Source: Pseudomonas vlassakiae
GTDB lineage: Bacteria > Pseudomonadota > Gammaproteobacteria > Pseudomonadales > Pseudomonadaceae
DNA length: 64,000 bases
NCBI RefSeq assembly: GCF_014269035.2
Contig: NZ_JABWRP020000008.1
Location: 62,001 to 126,000, forward strand
Direction of reading: 5' to 3'
The translations under genes were made by a program, and so were the position numbers. The notes under the pieces are model-generated. The model made no database searches. It had not been told where the DNA came from and saw only the letters and a list, made by a program, of their open reading frames with translations. Shown piece by piece: positions 25,565-36,117 of this stretch (position 1 is the first letter of the stretch; each line of letters begins with the position of its first letter).

Positions 25565-28500
25565 TCACCCGTCCAGGGTTTCCACTTGCCGGGTAAGGCT
25601 CAGCAAGAGACCGTCCTCAACCTGTTTCTGTTCGCGCGTCAACGCGTCCATGGCATCCTTGAAAGCCTTCTGCTCTAGCGGTACGCGGCGTAGCATGCCG
25701 CGTTCGTCCAAAGGCGAGTCCGGCATGGCGTCGCTCAACACCTGGGTTATGCCGCTGTCAAGCCGGGGAACCGGTTCGTATTGTTCATCCAGGCAATGAA
25801 ACAGATAGTCGACGCCGGGCCGCCAGAAATCGGTTATGGCTTCGAACTGGCTGGCATATCTGGCTTTCAGATAGTCAACCCAGACCGGTTGCCCGGCCAT
25901 CCATTGTTGCCGGGCATGAGTATCGGCATCGAGCTTCAGCACGGCAGCGCCTACGTTGTCGATTATCGTCTGGTTGATCCTTGCAGTACTTCGAAAGAGC
26001 ATGCCGCTGCTGGGCTCGGGAAAATCGAGATGCTCGGCCAAGGACTGACGCAGGGCCAGGCGGACTTCTATGTCGTCGACCAGGCCGGTTTCCAGGTCCA
26101 CGTCGGGAAAGGCCGCGGGGTAATCCAACACATCGTAGGCTGGCAGCTCATCGTCCATGACATTTTCCTGCAGCGCCTGTTTGCGCAGATTGCGCTTGAG
26201 GCTGATGCGATCAGCCAGTTGGTTGACCATTTCCCGGCGATACAACTGGCGATACAAGTCTACCAGCGGTTTGGCGCTGCCCTGTGCCTGGGCAGCTGCC
26301 CGATTGGCCAGCAATTCGACCTCCAAAGCGCTGAAGGCCTCGGCGCCAGCATCCCCACAGGTGGGAGGGTAGAGTTTCGCCACTTCCGTCAGGCGCTCTC
26401 TCAGCGCAGTGTCTTCGCTGGCTTGCTCCAGCAACGACCATACTCGCGTGCGCAGGCCCTCGGGATCGCTTTGTGCCTCCTTCGAGTCTGTCATGCGTTC
26501 GATCACGCCCTGCAGGTCACCGTTTTCATTCTGGTCGAACAGGTCGGCCCATAGCTGATCCTGTCGCATGGATGCCTGGTCGCGCCAGAACCTCTGCCAC
26601 TCGGGCCTCTCGGGCGGGTGCTCGAAGGCATTTACACCGCTGGCACGCAAACGCCTTGATGATTCCGCCTCGATATTGTTGTAGTTGAACATCCAGTTGC
26701 GTTCAGGCAACCGGGCGGCCACATCGCGTGCATACGGGGTGCGGAGTATGGTGGCGAGGTCCTGGATATGGTGGATGCGGTTGAACGACAGATCCAGATA
26801 ACGCAGCTGATACTGTGGTTGGCTCATCAAGGTGGTGAGGCCGTTGGGCCATGCCAGCAACTCGCTGTTGTTCAAGTCCAGATGGCGGAGTCGAGCCATG
26901 AAACTGACGTCGGGTGCGTGTTGCAAAGGGTTGAAGTCCAGGTCCAGCTGTTGCGGGTGGACCATATCCTGGAACCTTGCAGCGAGGCCTTCATCGAGTG
27001 TGATGCGGTTGCTGCCCAGCCTCAGGACATCCAGAGGCAGCTTGCAGAGGAATGCCAGTGTGCCTTCATCAAGCGTCAGCCGGTTACGGCGCAGGTTCAA
27101 CTGGCGCAGGTCGGGCATCGCGGACAGCACCTGCTGTGCCGTGGGTGAAAGGACTTGCAGGGCATTGCTGGTCAGGTCCAGCGTGCGCAACCTGGGCACT
27201 GATCGAAGAGCCAGGTACAGCGCCTCTGTATTGATCTGCGGGTTGCCGGTCACTTCCAGTACTTGCAGGTTGGGGAAGCAGGACAGGAACTGTTCACTCA
27301 GATCGTGCAGTTCCAGCTCGGTCAGCTTCAGTTCCCGGATATGCGGCATCCGGGCTCTGATTGCGGGCAGATGCGGTAAGCGCATGCGTTCCAGCACGAG
27401 CGTCTGCTGATTGCTGCCACCTTCCCGACGCCAGGCTCTTTTCAGTTGCTCGGCACATTGCTGTCGATCGAGACGATCGTCCAGGCCCTGCGCACTCCCG
27501 ATCCATTCGTTCAGGTCATGTTCAAGGTTGTGCAGCTCTTTCTGCAATTCCCCGATCGCGGAGCCGAGGTTGCCGGTCTCGCTCAACTCGGCCTGCAAGG
27601 CCGCAATCTCGCCACTGTCCAAAGTCGGGAAAAGTGAGCGCAGCCGCCGAGCAGCAACGCCTGCACTACGGCTGGCCGCGCCGCGACCGCTGAGCGGGTA
27701 GCCGATGCGACCATGGGCCAGGCGCATCGGTGTGCGAAACCCGGGCTTGATCGGTTGTTGGCCAAGCAGCTTGGCACAGCCTGGGCGGTCGGCAAGCGCG
27801 ATATCCAGCACTTGGGCTTCGCTCGCTTGCGGGTGGGCAGTTTGCAGGGCGTGGCGCAGCAGCTGGCTGTCCGCATTGGCCAGGCTGGGCCGGTACAGGC
27901 CCAGCAAGGCGCGGTCAAGGCGGGCGCGGGCTTGCAGGTGGCGGGCTTCTTCTGCCACACGCAAGGGCACGCGGCCGCTCGCCATGCGTTGCCGTTCGCT
28001 GCTGCCGGCATGGGCAACCAGCTCTTTCAGTGCGCTGTCGGGCAAGCCGGGAAACTGCCGGCCGAGCGTCTGTTCCGCGGCGCCGGGAGGCGTTTGTTGG
28101 CTCTTGAGCATGCTGTCGAAGACGTCGCTGCGGCGTTCCGTCAAACGCTTCGCCAATTGCTCATCCAGAGCGCGTGCGCGTTGCTCCGGGGCACTGCCTG
28201 GCAGCAACTGCTGCAAGGCTTGCTCGTCCATCTGCTCGACGACGACGGTGCTCAGGTTACCTGAGTCGAGGTCTTCCCGGCCGATCTCGATGGATAACGC
28301 ATCGGGCGCGTCATCAGCACCGAAGTAGATGGCATCCCCCCACTTTTCAGGTCCCGTGAACACCTTCAATCGGTAACGCGCTGGCCACCCCGGCATGTTG
28401 GTCAGTTCCGGCAGCGCGAAATTCTTGTAGGCCGCCAGTGGCAGGCCGTGGCGCACCCGGGTGATGATGCTCTGGGTTTCGTTATCCAGACGCAGGCGCA

Positions 28501-30445
28501 GCAAGGTATCGGCCAGCAACGCTGGCGGGCGAGCGCCATTGATCTGGCTGTGGCGCAGGCTGTCTGCATCGCCACCGGCAATGCGCAGGGCCGTGAGTTG
28601 TTCCGCAGGTTCAAGGCCGTCGCTGAACTGGCCAAGCCCGTTCAACAGCTTGCTTTCGTCCCATTCGAGCGGGTCGTCATGATCCAGCTGCCAACGTTTG
28701 TCACCCAGATAGCGCAATGCCGGGCTATAGGCATCGGGGTTTTGAGGATGGCGGACACGCCATTTACCGTCGGTGCCTTCGAACACTTCGTACAGCTGTT
28801 CCTCAAGCAGTACATGGTCTTTGCCACTGATTTCGTAGAGCCCCAGGTCGTTGGGCTGTGCGTCTGCAGGCAGCAGTTCGCCGCTGGCATAAGGCCGCAT
28901 GTCAGGCTGCCAAAGGCTTTGACGGCCATCTTTCCAGACGCTTTTCAGTGCATCGACAAACCCCGACGCCTTGAGCAGTTTTGCACCGACTGCAAAGCCC
29001 CCGATCGTGGCGGCATTGATGGCCAGCGATTCCAGCTGCAGCAACGCTTCATGGGTATCGCCGTCCTCCCAGGCTTCAAAGCCTGTGAACACCGAATCCA
29101 TGATGTCGTAGGCAAATACGCCGAGCATGACGGCATCCAGCCCAGGCACGAAAAACGCAGCCACATTCAGCAAGGTCTTGCCAGCGTCAAGCCACTGCGC
29201 AAGCCGTTCCTTGCGTGCCTTGGCATCGACATCGGCGGTGGGAACCGCAATCGTTCGGGCATCGGCCTTCAGGCGCCGCGTGTGGTTGCGGTAAAGCACC
29301 GGCCAGATGGGAAGCGACAACTTGGCGGAGTCGAACTTCACGTTGGGGTTCACAGCGGGCTTGCGCCCAGAAGGGGTTTGTTCGAACAGGGCGTTTTCCA
29401 GCTTGCTGGCGAGTTCGGCTTGCCTGTCCTGGTCAGCGAATGCGATCAGGTAGCGGCGAAACGTGCTTTGCAGCAAGCGTTGGCGCAAATGCGCGCCAGC
29501 CTTCTGCAACGAGGGGAATTCCCTGAGTGGTTGCGCCTGATCCTGGGGAATGTACAGCATGCAAGGGTTGGCCTGGTCGGAGCGCTCCGGGCCGATCAGC
29601 AGGACATCATTCAGCGGGATGCCGAACAGGCTGAAGCGCCAGCAGTGAAGCGTGTCGTCGGCATAGTGCGGTGCAGGGTGGTTATCGCATAGCTGGGTCA
29701 GCGCATCGCGCCCCTTCAGCGTCAAAAGGCCTTTGAGGTAGGCAATCATTGCCTGGGTTTTCAGCGCCTGGCGGCTTGCTTCAATCCATCGCTGTTCGAT
29801 TTCTGCTTGCCGGGACCCCTTGTAAATGGCTTGCAGGTGGTCCTGATAGCGCTGGCCCAGGTCCAGCGCTCGGCATTGATCGATGAACATCTGTGGCGTT
29901 AGGCCGCGGGGCATCGTGTTGTTGCCAGGGCCTTGGGTCAGGGTGTCGTAGGGGCCTGCGTCCTCAGACGCCGCAAAATTATGCAGCGCGGCTTCCATCA
30001 GGGAGCGTGGTTGCGGCGGCCCGTCGGGTTTGGTGATGAAGGGTTGGGGCTGGTCCAGTGAAATCTCCAGGCCGGGCGGATTTGTTTGCTCAGTGAACAC
30101 CTTGTAGGGCTGGTGGATGTATTGGGCCTGGTCCACCTCGACATCCAGGCCCAATTGCTGGCTCAGCAACGGTTTGCAGAACTCATGGATCTGCTTGAGA
30201 CCCTTGAGCGCGCCGCGCAATGCCTTCAGCCCCGTATCGCGATCGTCAATGAGTTGCCGCACAAGCGCCTGGTCGTCCTGGCTGGCTGCCGCGTACCAGC
30301 TGTACGGCGTGCCATTTTCATCCAGGTAGTCCTTGCGCAGGGCCTGCACGATGCGGCGAGTATGCTCAGGATGCAGCGTGCGCGCCCAGAGGGGCAGGCT
30401 TCGGTCAATCTGGGCTTGATGGTAGGGCGTGGGTGGGGTCGTCAT
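25565..30445 (-). CDS. Giant LRR protein with DUF6543 N-terminus and NEL E3 ligase domain
   Basis: 1626 residues from ATG 30445 (AGGAG 10 bases upstream); an upstream in-frame ATG at 30544 has no ribosome binding site. The N-terminal 1000 residues fit the dermonecrotic-toxin-like DUF6543 region, with a hydrophobic segment near residues 425-490 (FFVPGLDAVMLGVFAYDIM). Leucine-rich repeats run from about 1020 to 1250 (LRTLDLTSNALQVL, LRQLNLRRNRLTL, LRYLDLSFNRIHHI). The last 370 residues fit the NEL ubiquitin-ligase domain of IpaH/SspH effectors, with the catalytic CxD motif as C1363 in PPTCGDAG. Such proteins transfer ubiquitin to host targets after secretion. No secretion genes are nearby. Confidence 0.88.
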   Translation of the reverse strand: MTTPPTPYHQAQIDRSLPLWARTLHPEHTRRIVQALRKDYLDENGTPYSWYAAASQDDQALVRQLIDDRDTGLKALRGALKGLKQIHEFCKPLLSQQLGLDVEVDQAQYIHQPYKVFTEQTNPPGLEISLDQPQPFITKPDGPPQPRSLMEAALHNFAASEDAGPYDTLTQGPGNNTMPRGLTPQMFIDQCRALDLGQRYQDHLQAIYKGSRQAEIEQRWIEASRQALKTQAMIAYLKGLLTLKGRDALTQLCDNHPAPHYADDTLHCWRFSLFGIPLNDVLLIGPERSDQANPCMLYIPQDQAQPLREFPSLQKAGAHLRQRLLQSTFRRYLIAFADQDRQAELASKLENALFEQTPSGRKPAVNPNVKFDSAKLSLPIWPVLYRNHTRRLKADARTIAVPTADVDAKARKERLAQWLDAGKTLLNVAAFFVPGLDAVMLGVFAYDIMDSVFTGFEAWEDGDTHEALLQLESLAINAATIGGFAVGAKLLKASGFVDALKSVWKDGRQSLWQPDMRPYASGELLPADAQPNDLGLYEISGKDHVLLEEQLYEVFEGTDGKWRVRHPQNPDAYSPALRYLGDKRWQLDHDDPLEWDESKLLNGLGQFSDGLEPAEQLTALRIAGGDADSLRHSQINGARPPALLADTLLRLRLDNETQSIITRVRHGLPLAAYKNFALPELTNMPGWPARYRLKVFTGPEKWGDAIYFGADDAPDALSIEIGREDLDSGNLSTVVVEQMDEQALQQLLPGSAPEQRARALDEQLAKRLTERRSDVFDSMLKSQQTPPGAAEQTLGRQFPGLPDSALKELVAHAGSSERQRMASGRVPLRVAEEARHLQARARLDRALLGLYRPSLANADSQLLRHALQTAHPQASEAQVLDIALADRPGCAKLLGQQPIKPGFRTPMRLAHGRIGYPLSGRGAASRSAGVAARRLRSLFPTLDSGEIAALQAELSETGNLGSAIGELQKELHNLEHDLNEWIGSAQGLDDRLDRQQCAEQLKRAWRREGGSNQQTLVLERMRLPHLPAIRARMPHIRELKLTELELHDLSEQFLSCFPNLQVLEVTGNPQINTEALYLALRSVPRLRTLDLTSNALQVLSPTAQQVLSAMPDLRQLNLRRNRLTLDEGTLAFLCKLPLDVLRLGSNRITLDEGLAARFQDMVHPQQLDLDFNPLQHAPDVSFMARLRHLDLNNSELLAWPNGLTTLMSQPQYQLRYLDLSFNRIHHIQDLATILRTPYARDVAARLPERNWMFNYNNIEAESSRRLRASGVNAFEHPPERPEWQRFWRDQASMRQDQLWADLFDQNENGDLQGVIERMTDSKEAQSDPEGLRTRVWSLLEQASEDTALRERLTEVAKLYPPTCGDAGAEAFSALEVELLANRAAAQAQGSAKPLVDLYRQLYRREMVNQLADRISLKRNLRKQALQENVMDDELPAYDVLDYPAAFPDVDLETGLVDDIEVRLALRQSLAEHLDFPEPSSGMLFRSTARINQTIIDNVGAAVLKLDADTHARQQWMAGQPVWVDYLKARYASQFEAITDFWRPGVDYLFHCLDEQYEPVPRLDSGITQVLSDAMPDSPLDERGMLRRVPLEQKAFKDAMDALTREQKQVEDGLLLSLTRQVETLDG

Positions 30446-30619
30446 GGTGATGGCACTCCTGTTGAAAGAAGCGTCATTCGGCAGCCTGCGCGGCAGCAGA
30501 GGGTGGTAGCTAGATGTGTGCACGGGTCGGTCCTGTGCATGCAAGGGTCGGGGAGAGGCCAGCGCGGGAGGGGGGACTGAGGGAAGGTGGGGAACGGCAT
30601 GTTGTCAGGGAGAACTCCA

Positions 30620-31546
30620 ATGCATTCGCTGTGCAGTCCCAAGGATCATTTGCTGGACCTCGATGGTATTGAAATTGCGGTACGCACCTGGGGGCCAGAA
30701 GACGGCATCCCGGTGCTGGCCTTGCATGGCTGGCTGGACAATGCGGCCTCGTTCGAGCGCCTGGGGCCATTGCTGGAAGGTTGCTTCGTGGTGGCCCCCG
30801 ACCTGGTCGGCCATGGCCGTTCCGATCACCGCCGCCACGACAGTGGCTATTACCTCTGGGAGCATGCCGAGGACATGCTGGCGGTCACCGACAGCCTGGG
30901 CCTGTCCCGGTTTCACGTGCTTGCCCATGGCATGGGCACCGGCATCGCCTCGCTGCTGGCGGCCATGACCAGTGGCATCGCCAGCATGATCTTCCTCGAT
31001 GGCATCGGCGCGCCGTTCACCGTGGCCGAGGATGATCGTGTACAGCACCTGGCCCGCGCGTATCGGCTGAAGAAGATGGTCCAGCGCAGCCAGTTGCAGG
31101 GGTTTGGCGAGCCCCATGGCAGCCGGTTCGACAATCTGGAAACAGCGCTCGAACAACGGCGCAAGCGCCTGGACGGCGAACTGAGTGAGGGTGCCGCGCG
31201 CCTGCTGGCCCAGCGCGACCTGCTGCAATTGCCCGACGGTTACTGTTGGCGCCACGACCCACGGCTGGTGCTGCCCGAGCCGATGCCGCTGACCGAACGC
31301 GAGGCGTGTCACCTGTTGCGGGAAATCCGCTGCCCGTTGTACCTGATGTTCGGCAGGCAGGGTGCATTCAGCGGCCACGGTTTCGAGCAGCGCCAGGCGG
31401 CTTTGCCGGGCCATGCCAAGGTGTCCTGGCACCCCGGTGGGCACCATTTCCATCTCGAGGCGCCGGACCGGGCGCTGGTCGACCAGGTTCTACGCATTCT
31501 CGCTCGCCATGAGGGGGGGCTGCTACAGCGCCTGGTGAACGAATAG
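30620..31546 (+). CDS. Alpha/beta-hydrolase fold protein (SERHL-like) without nucleophile serine
   Basis: 308 residues from ATG 30620 (GGGAG 7 bases upstream). The N-terminal signature LHGWLDNAASFERLGPLL and the oxyanion and His regions (GGHHFHLEAPD) place it with serine-hydrolase-like (SERHL) proteins. The nucleophile elbow, normally GHSxGG, reads AHGMGTG, so Gly104 replaces the catalytic serine. It is therefore either a non-hydrolytic member or one using different chemistry. Divergent from the NEL-effector gene with 174 bp between the starts. Confidence 0.85.
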   Translation: MHSLCSPKDHLLDLDGIEIAVRTWGPEDGIPVLALHGWLDNAASFERLGPLLEGCFVVAPDLVGHGRSDHRRHDSGYYLWEHAEDMLAVTDSLGLSRFHVLAHGMGTGIASLLAAMTSGIASMIFLDGIGAPFTVAEDDRVQHLARAYRLKKMVQRSQLQGFGEPHGSRFDNLETALEQRRKRLDGELSEGAARLLAQRDLLQLPDGYCWRHDPRLVLPEPMPLTEREACHLLREIRCPLYLMFGRQGAFSGHGFEQRQAALPGHAKVSWHPGGHHFHLEAPDRALVDQVLRILARHEGGLLQRLVNE

Positions 31547-31783
31547 CGGGCTATGGGACTTCGTGGCGGCGCAAGTGCAGCGGTTTCTGGGGCGAGGGTA
31601 TCTGGCGATGCTGGCAAGTGGATATTGCCGCAAAGCCGATTATGCTTCAGTTACCTTGCTGCGATCCGAGGCGGCTGACCTCGTCGTGCTTCGCGCAACC
31701 ATTGTAGCCCTTGGGCCTGGGTGCGACGGTTAAAGGGAAGTGAGGTACTCCGGCCTGCGATAACGACAAGACGGAGGCAACCC

Positions 31784-33457
<1,674 letters not shown>

Positions 33458-33470
33458 GCAGGTCCGGCCT

Positions 33471-33522
33471 GTTCGCGGCTGAAGCCGCTCCCACAGGTGC
33501 AGTGCAGGGCCTGTGGGGGCGG
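33471..33522. repeat. REP element
   Basis: Imperfect nested dyad: CGGCT/AGCCG at the left and CCACAGG/CCTGTGG around the centre, with the Pseudomonas REP core GCCGCTCCCACAGG. It lies 13 bp after the MHS transporter stop, between convergent genes, and may also help terminate transcription. Confidence 0.75.
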
Positions 33523-33534
33523 TACAGGTACCCA

Positions 33535-34104
33535 TCAATCGAAATAGCCACGCAGGGTGAAGGCATACCCGGTATCCACCGCCTTGGCCTCACCCCGGCT
33601 CCAGCGTTTGGTCAACACGAACTCGAACGCCGGTTCGTACAACCCGTCCCTGATCAGCGCCCCCGCCAGCACCTCGACGTCATACCAGCCGTTTTCCAGC
33701 TCGATCATCGGCCGCCCCGGCACCTGATAACGGGCTAGCAGGTCACCCAGCGTCTTCGGGGTGAAGTGCTGCAGGATGCGCCAGGTGTACAGCATCAGCG
33801 CACGGTTCTCCACGTGCAGCACATAGCCGTTGCGCCGGTGCTTGAGACGGCTGCCGGGTTCGAGCAGGGCGGGTGGATAGCCATCGAGGGTGAACAGGAT
33901 GTGATAGGGCAGGTTGTCGACGCCTGCCAGGGGTATCACCACGCCTTCGGCCACGGCTTTGTCGCCACTGTCGTTGCTGGTGAATTCACGGGCCAGGTCA
34001 TCGGACAGGTGATTTTCTTCTTTGAAACGATCGAGCAGCTGGATATCGCCCAGCAGGAAATAGTCGACCAGGTCGTTGAGCACTTCGCTGAATTCGTGGC
34101 GCAT
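33535..34104 (-). CDS. Hypothetical cytoplasmic protein
   Basis: 189 residues from ATG 34104, which has AAGGAAA upstream; the frame is open to 34170 without a better start. No signal peptide or membrane segment. Recognisable stretches such as LPYHILFTLDGYPPALLEPGS and ENGWYDVEVLAGAL do not lead me to a named family. Downstream of the VOC gene on the same strand (75 bp), so possibly co-transcribed. Confidence 0.75.
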   Translation of the reverse strand: MRHEFSEVLNDLVDYFLLGDIQLLDRFKEENHLSDDLAREFTSNDSGDKAVAEGVVIPLAGVDNLPYHILFTLDGYPPALLEPGSRLKHRRNGYVLHVENRALMLYTWRILQHFTPKTLGDLLARYQVPGRPMIELENGWYDVEVLAGALIRDGLYEPAFEFVLTKRWSRGEAKAVDTGYAFTLRGYFD

Positions 34105-34179
34105 CTGTTTTCCTTGTTGTGGCGCACGGGACACAGCTGCAATGTAGCCAATGGCAGCATTGGCTGCCATGGGCGCCGC

Positions 34180-34566
34180 TCAGTGTTTTTGAGCGATCTG
34201 AATCAGGTTGCCGCAGGTATCGTCGAACACCGCGACAGTGACCGGGCCCAGGTTGGTGGGCGCCTGGATGAACGTCACGCCAGCTTTGCACAACCGGGTG
34301 TACTCGGCCTGGATGTCGCGCACGCCGAAGGAGGTGGCCGCAATGCCGTCCTGTTTCAGCGCTTGCTTGTAGGCCTTGGCGGCAGGGTGCGCATCGGGCT
34401 CCAGCAGTAGCTCGACACCATTCGGGTCGTTGGGTGAAGTCAGCGTCAGCCAGCGATGCTGGCCCATGGGGATGTCGTGCCTGGGCTCGAAGCCCAGTAC
34501 GTAGTGGTAGAAAGCCAGGGCCTTGGCCTGGTCGTCGACGAGGATGCTGGTGACAACGATCTTCAT
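34180..34566 (-). CDS. VOC (glyoxalase/bleomycin resistance) family protein
   Basis: 128 residues with the two beta-alpha-beta-beta-beta modules of the VOC superfamily. They are SILVDDQAKALAFYHYVLGF with GVELLLEPD, and SFGVRDIQAEYTRLCKAGV with VAVFDDTCGNLIQIAQ. The Glu in VELLLEP sits at a usual metal-ligand position. Substrate cannot be assigned; members range from glyoxalase I to antibiotic-binding proteins. First gene of a possible pair with the hypothetical gene downstream. Confidence 0.9.
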   Translation of the reverse strand: MKIVVTSILVDDQAKALAFYHYVLGFEPRHDIPMGQHRWLTLTSPNDPNGVELLLEPDAHPAAKAYKQALKQDGIAATSFGVRDIQAEYTRLCKAGVTFIQAPTNLGPVTVAVFDDTCGNLIQIAQKH

Positions 34567-34681
34567 AGGCGTACACCGTACCTGCGGGTCGTTACCTAGC
34601 AGTAAAGACGGCTCTGGCTCAATTCACCAGCGAGGCCTGGCCCGGCTCCTTTACGTTGCTGCATTTCCAGATGGGGGCATA

Positions 34682-34712
34682 GGTTGCTCGGCGATAGCCT
34701 TGGCGAGCAACC
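34682..34712. promoter_or_regulatory. 9-bp inverted repeat upstream of small secreted protein
   Basis: GGTTGCTCG at 34682-34690 and its exact complement CGAGCAACC at 34704-34712, with a 13-base spacer. It ends 10 bp before the ribosome binding site of the small exported protein gene. It could be an operator or an mRNA hairpin; there is no T tract for termination. Confidence 0.45.
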
Positions 34713-34736
34713 CCATCTCAGCAAGGAGTGATGCAC

Positions 34737-35000
34737 ATGAAGTTCAGGGCCATGGTTGTACTTCTGCTCGCTGCGGGCCTCGCGCAAGCACAACAGCAGT
34801 TGAATACCAGTGACGGCGGCAGCCAGATCGACGATTTGAAAACATTCCAGGCGGATGCCGTCGATGGCAGGGATGCTGATGCGATGGAAAAACTATCCCG
34901 AAAGAAACGCGGCGTTGCCCCGGTAGTAGGAATGCCGTGCGAGCACGGGTACAGGTTGATTGGCGATGATTGTGTAGTCGCCGACATCCCCTTCGAGTGA
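34737..35000 (+). CDS. Small exported protein of unknown function
   Basis: 87 residues. ATG 34737 is preferred over ATG 34731 because AAGGAG ends 8 bases before it. A typical signal peptide (FRAMVVLLLAAGLAQA) gives a mature protein of about 70 residues, polar, with two cysteines near the end (MPCEHGYRLIGDDCVVADI) that could form a disulfide. It resembles small periplasmic Pseudomonas proteins of no known role. Confidence 0.75.
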   Translation: MKFRAMVVLLLAAGLAQAQQQLNTSDGGSQIDDLKTFQADAVDGRDADAMEKLSRKKRGVAPVVGMPCEHGYRLIGDDCVVADIPFE

Positions 35001-35078
35001 CGACGATCGAAAATAGGGTTATGGGCCTCGGCACGTTGGTGTGCAGTTCTGCGACTACAGCAGTGTGTTGACTGAAAT

Positions 35079-35110
35079 GTCCCAGTCACCGGGAAGCCGG
35101 CGACTGGGAC
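35079..35110 (-). terminator. Terminator after the transketolase operon
   Basis: Stem GTCCCAGTC/GACTGGGAC with an inner CCGG dyad, followed on the minus strand by ATTTCAG. It starts 9 bp beyond the last gene of the minus-strand operon. The T tract is short, so strength is uncertain. Confidence 0.65.
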
Positions 35111-35118
35111 TTTGCTGC

Positions 35119-36117
35119 TTACAGCCAGCCCTTGATCTGCCGCGCCACCGCCTCGGTGGAGATGCCATAGCGGTCATGCAAGGTCGGCAACGCCCCGGCA
35201 TCGAGGAACGCGTCCGGCAGGGCGATCTGGCGGAAGGTCGGGGTCACGCCATTGCGCAGCAGCACGCCGGCCACCGCTTCACCCAGCCCGCCGATGATCG
35301 AGTGGTTCTCCGCCGTCACCACCAGCCGCCCCGGCTTGCGGGCCTCGGCCAGGATCGTCGCTTCGTCCAGCGGCTTGATGGTCGGCACATGCAGCACCGA
35401 CACATCCACGCCATCCTTGTGCAGCTGTTCGGCGGCCTCCAGAGCGCGCATGGTCATCAGCCCGCTGGCAATCACCAGCACGTCATGGCCACCGCGTACC
35501 ACCTGGGCCTTGCCCAGCTGGAAGCGGTAGTCGTAGCGGTCCAGCACCAAGGGCACGTTGCCGCGCAGCAGGCGCATGTACACCGGGCCCTGATGGGCGG
35601 CGATGGCCGGTACCGCCTGTTCGATCTCCAGGGCGTCGCAAGGGTCGATCACCATCAGGTTGGGCATGGCGCGCATGATCGCCAGGTCGTCGGTGGCCTG
35701 GTGGCTGGGGCCATAACCAGTGGTCAGACCGGGCAGTGCGCAGACGATCTTGACGTTGAGGTTTTCTTCGGCAATGGCCATGCAGATGAAGTCGTAGGCG
35801 CGCCGCGAGGCAAACACCGCATAGGTGGTGGCGAACGGGGTGAAGCCTTCGCGGGCCATACCGGCTGCGGCGCTCATCAGCAGCTGTTCGGCCATGCCCA
35901 TCTGGTAGAAGCGCTCCGGGTGGGCTTTGGCGAATATATGCAGGTCAGTGTATTTGGACAGGTCGGCGCTCAGCCCGACGATGTCGTGGCGCTGCTCGGC
36001 CAGCCTGGCGAGGGCATGGCCGAACGGCGCAGGGCGAGTCGGTTGGCCTTCGGCGGCAATCGAGGCGATCATCGCCGAGGTGGTAAGGCGTTTTGCTGCT
36101 ACGGTCGGGTTGTTCAT
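35119..36117 (-). CDS. Transketolase, C-terminal subunit of split enzyme
   Basis: 332 residues from ATG 36117 (GGGAG upstream). It corresponds to the C-terminal half of transketolase, with the pyrimidine-binding domain and the catalytic glutamate region (FYQMGMAEQLLMSAAAGMA), GPSHQATDDLAIMRAMP and a C-terminal domain (VVTAENHSIIGGLGEAV). The start overlaps the N-subunit stop by 4 bp. With its partner it should transfer a two-carbon ketol unit using thiamine diphosphate. The genome certainly needs a separate housekeeping transketolase, so this one probably serves a special ketose or keto-acid. Confidence 0.92.
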   Translation of the reverse strand: MNNPTVAAKRLTTSAMIASIAAEGQPTRPAPFGHALARLAEQRHDIVGLSADLSKYTDLHIFAKAHPERFYQMGMAEQLLMSAAAGMAREGFTPFATTYAVFASRRAYDFICMAIAEENLNVKIVCALPGLTTGYGPSHQATDDLAIMRAMPNLMVIDPCDALEIEQAVPAIAAHQGPVYMRLLRGNVPLVLDRYDYRFQLGKAQVVRGGHDVLVIASGLMTMRALEAAEQLHKDGVDVSVLHVPTIKPLDEATILAEARKPGRLVVTAENHSIIGGLGEAVAGVLLRNGVTPTFRQIALPDAFLDAGALPTLHDRYGISTEAVARQIKGWL

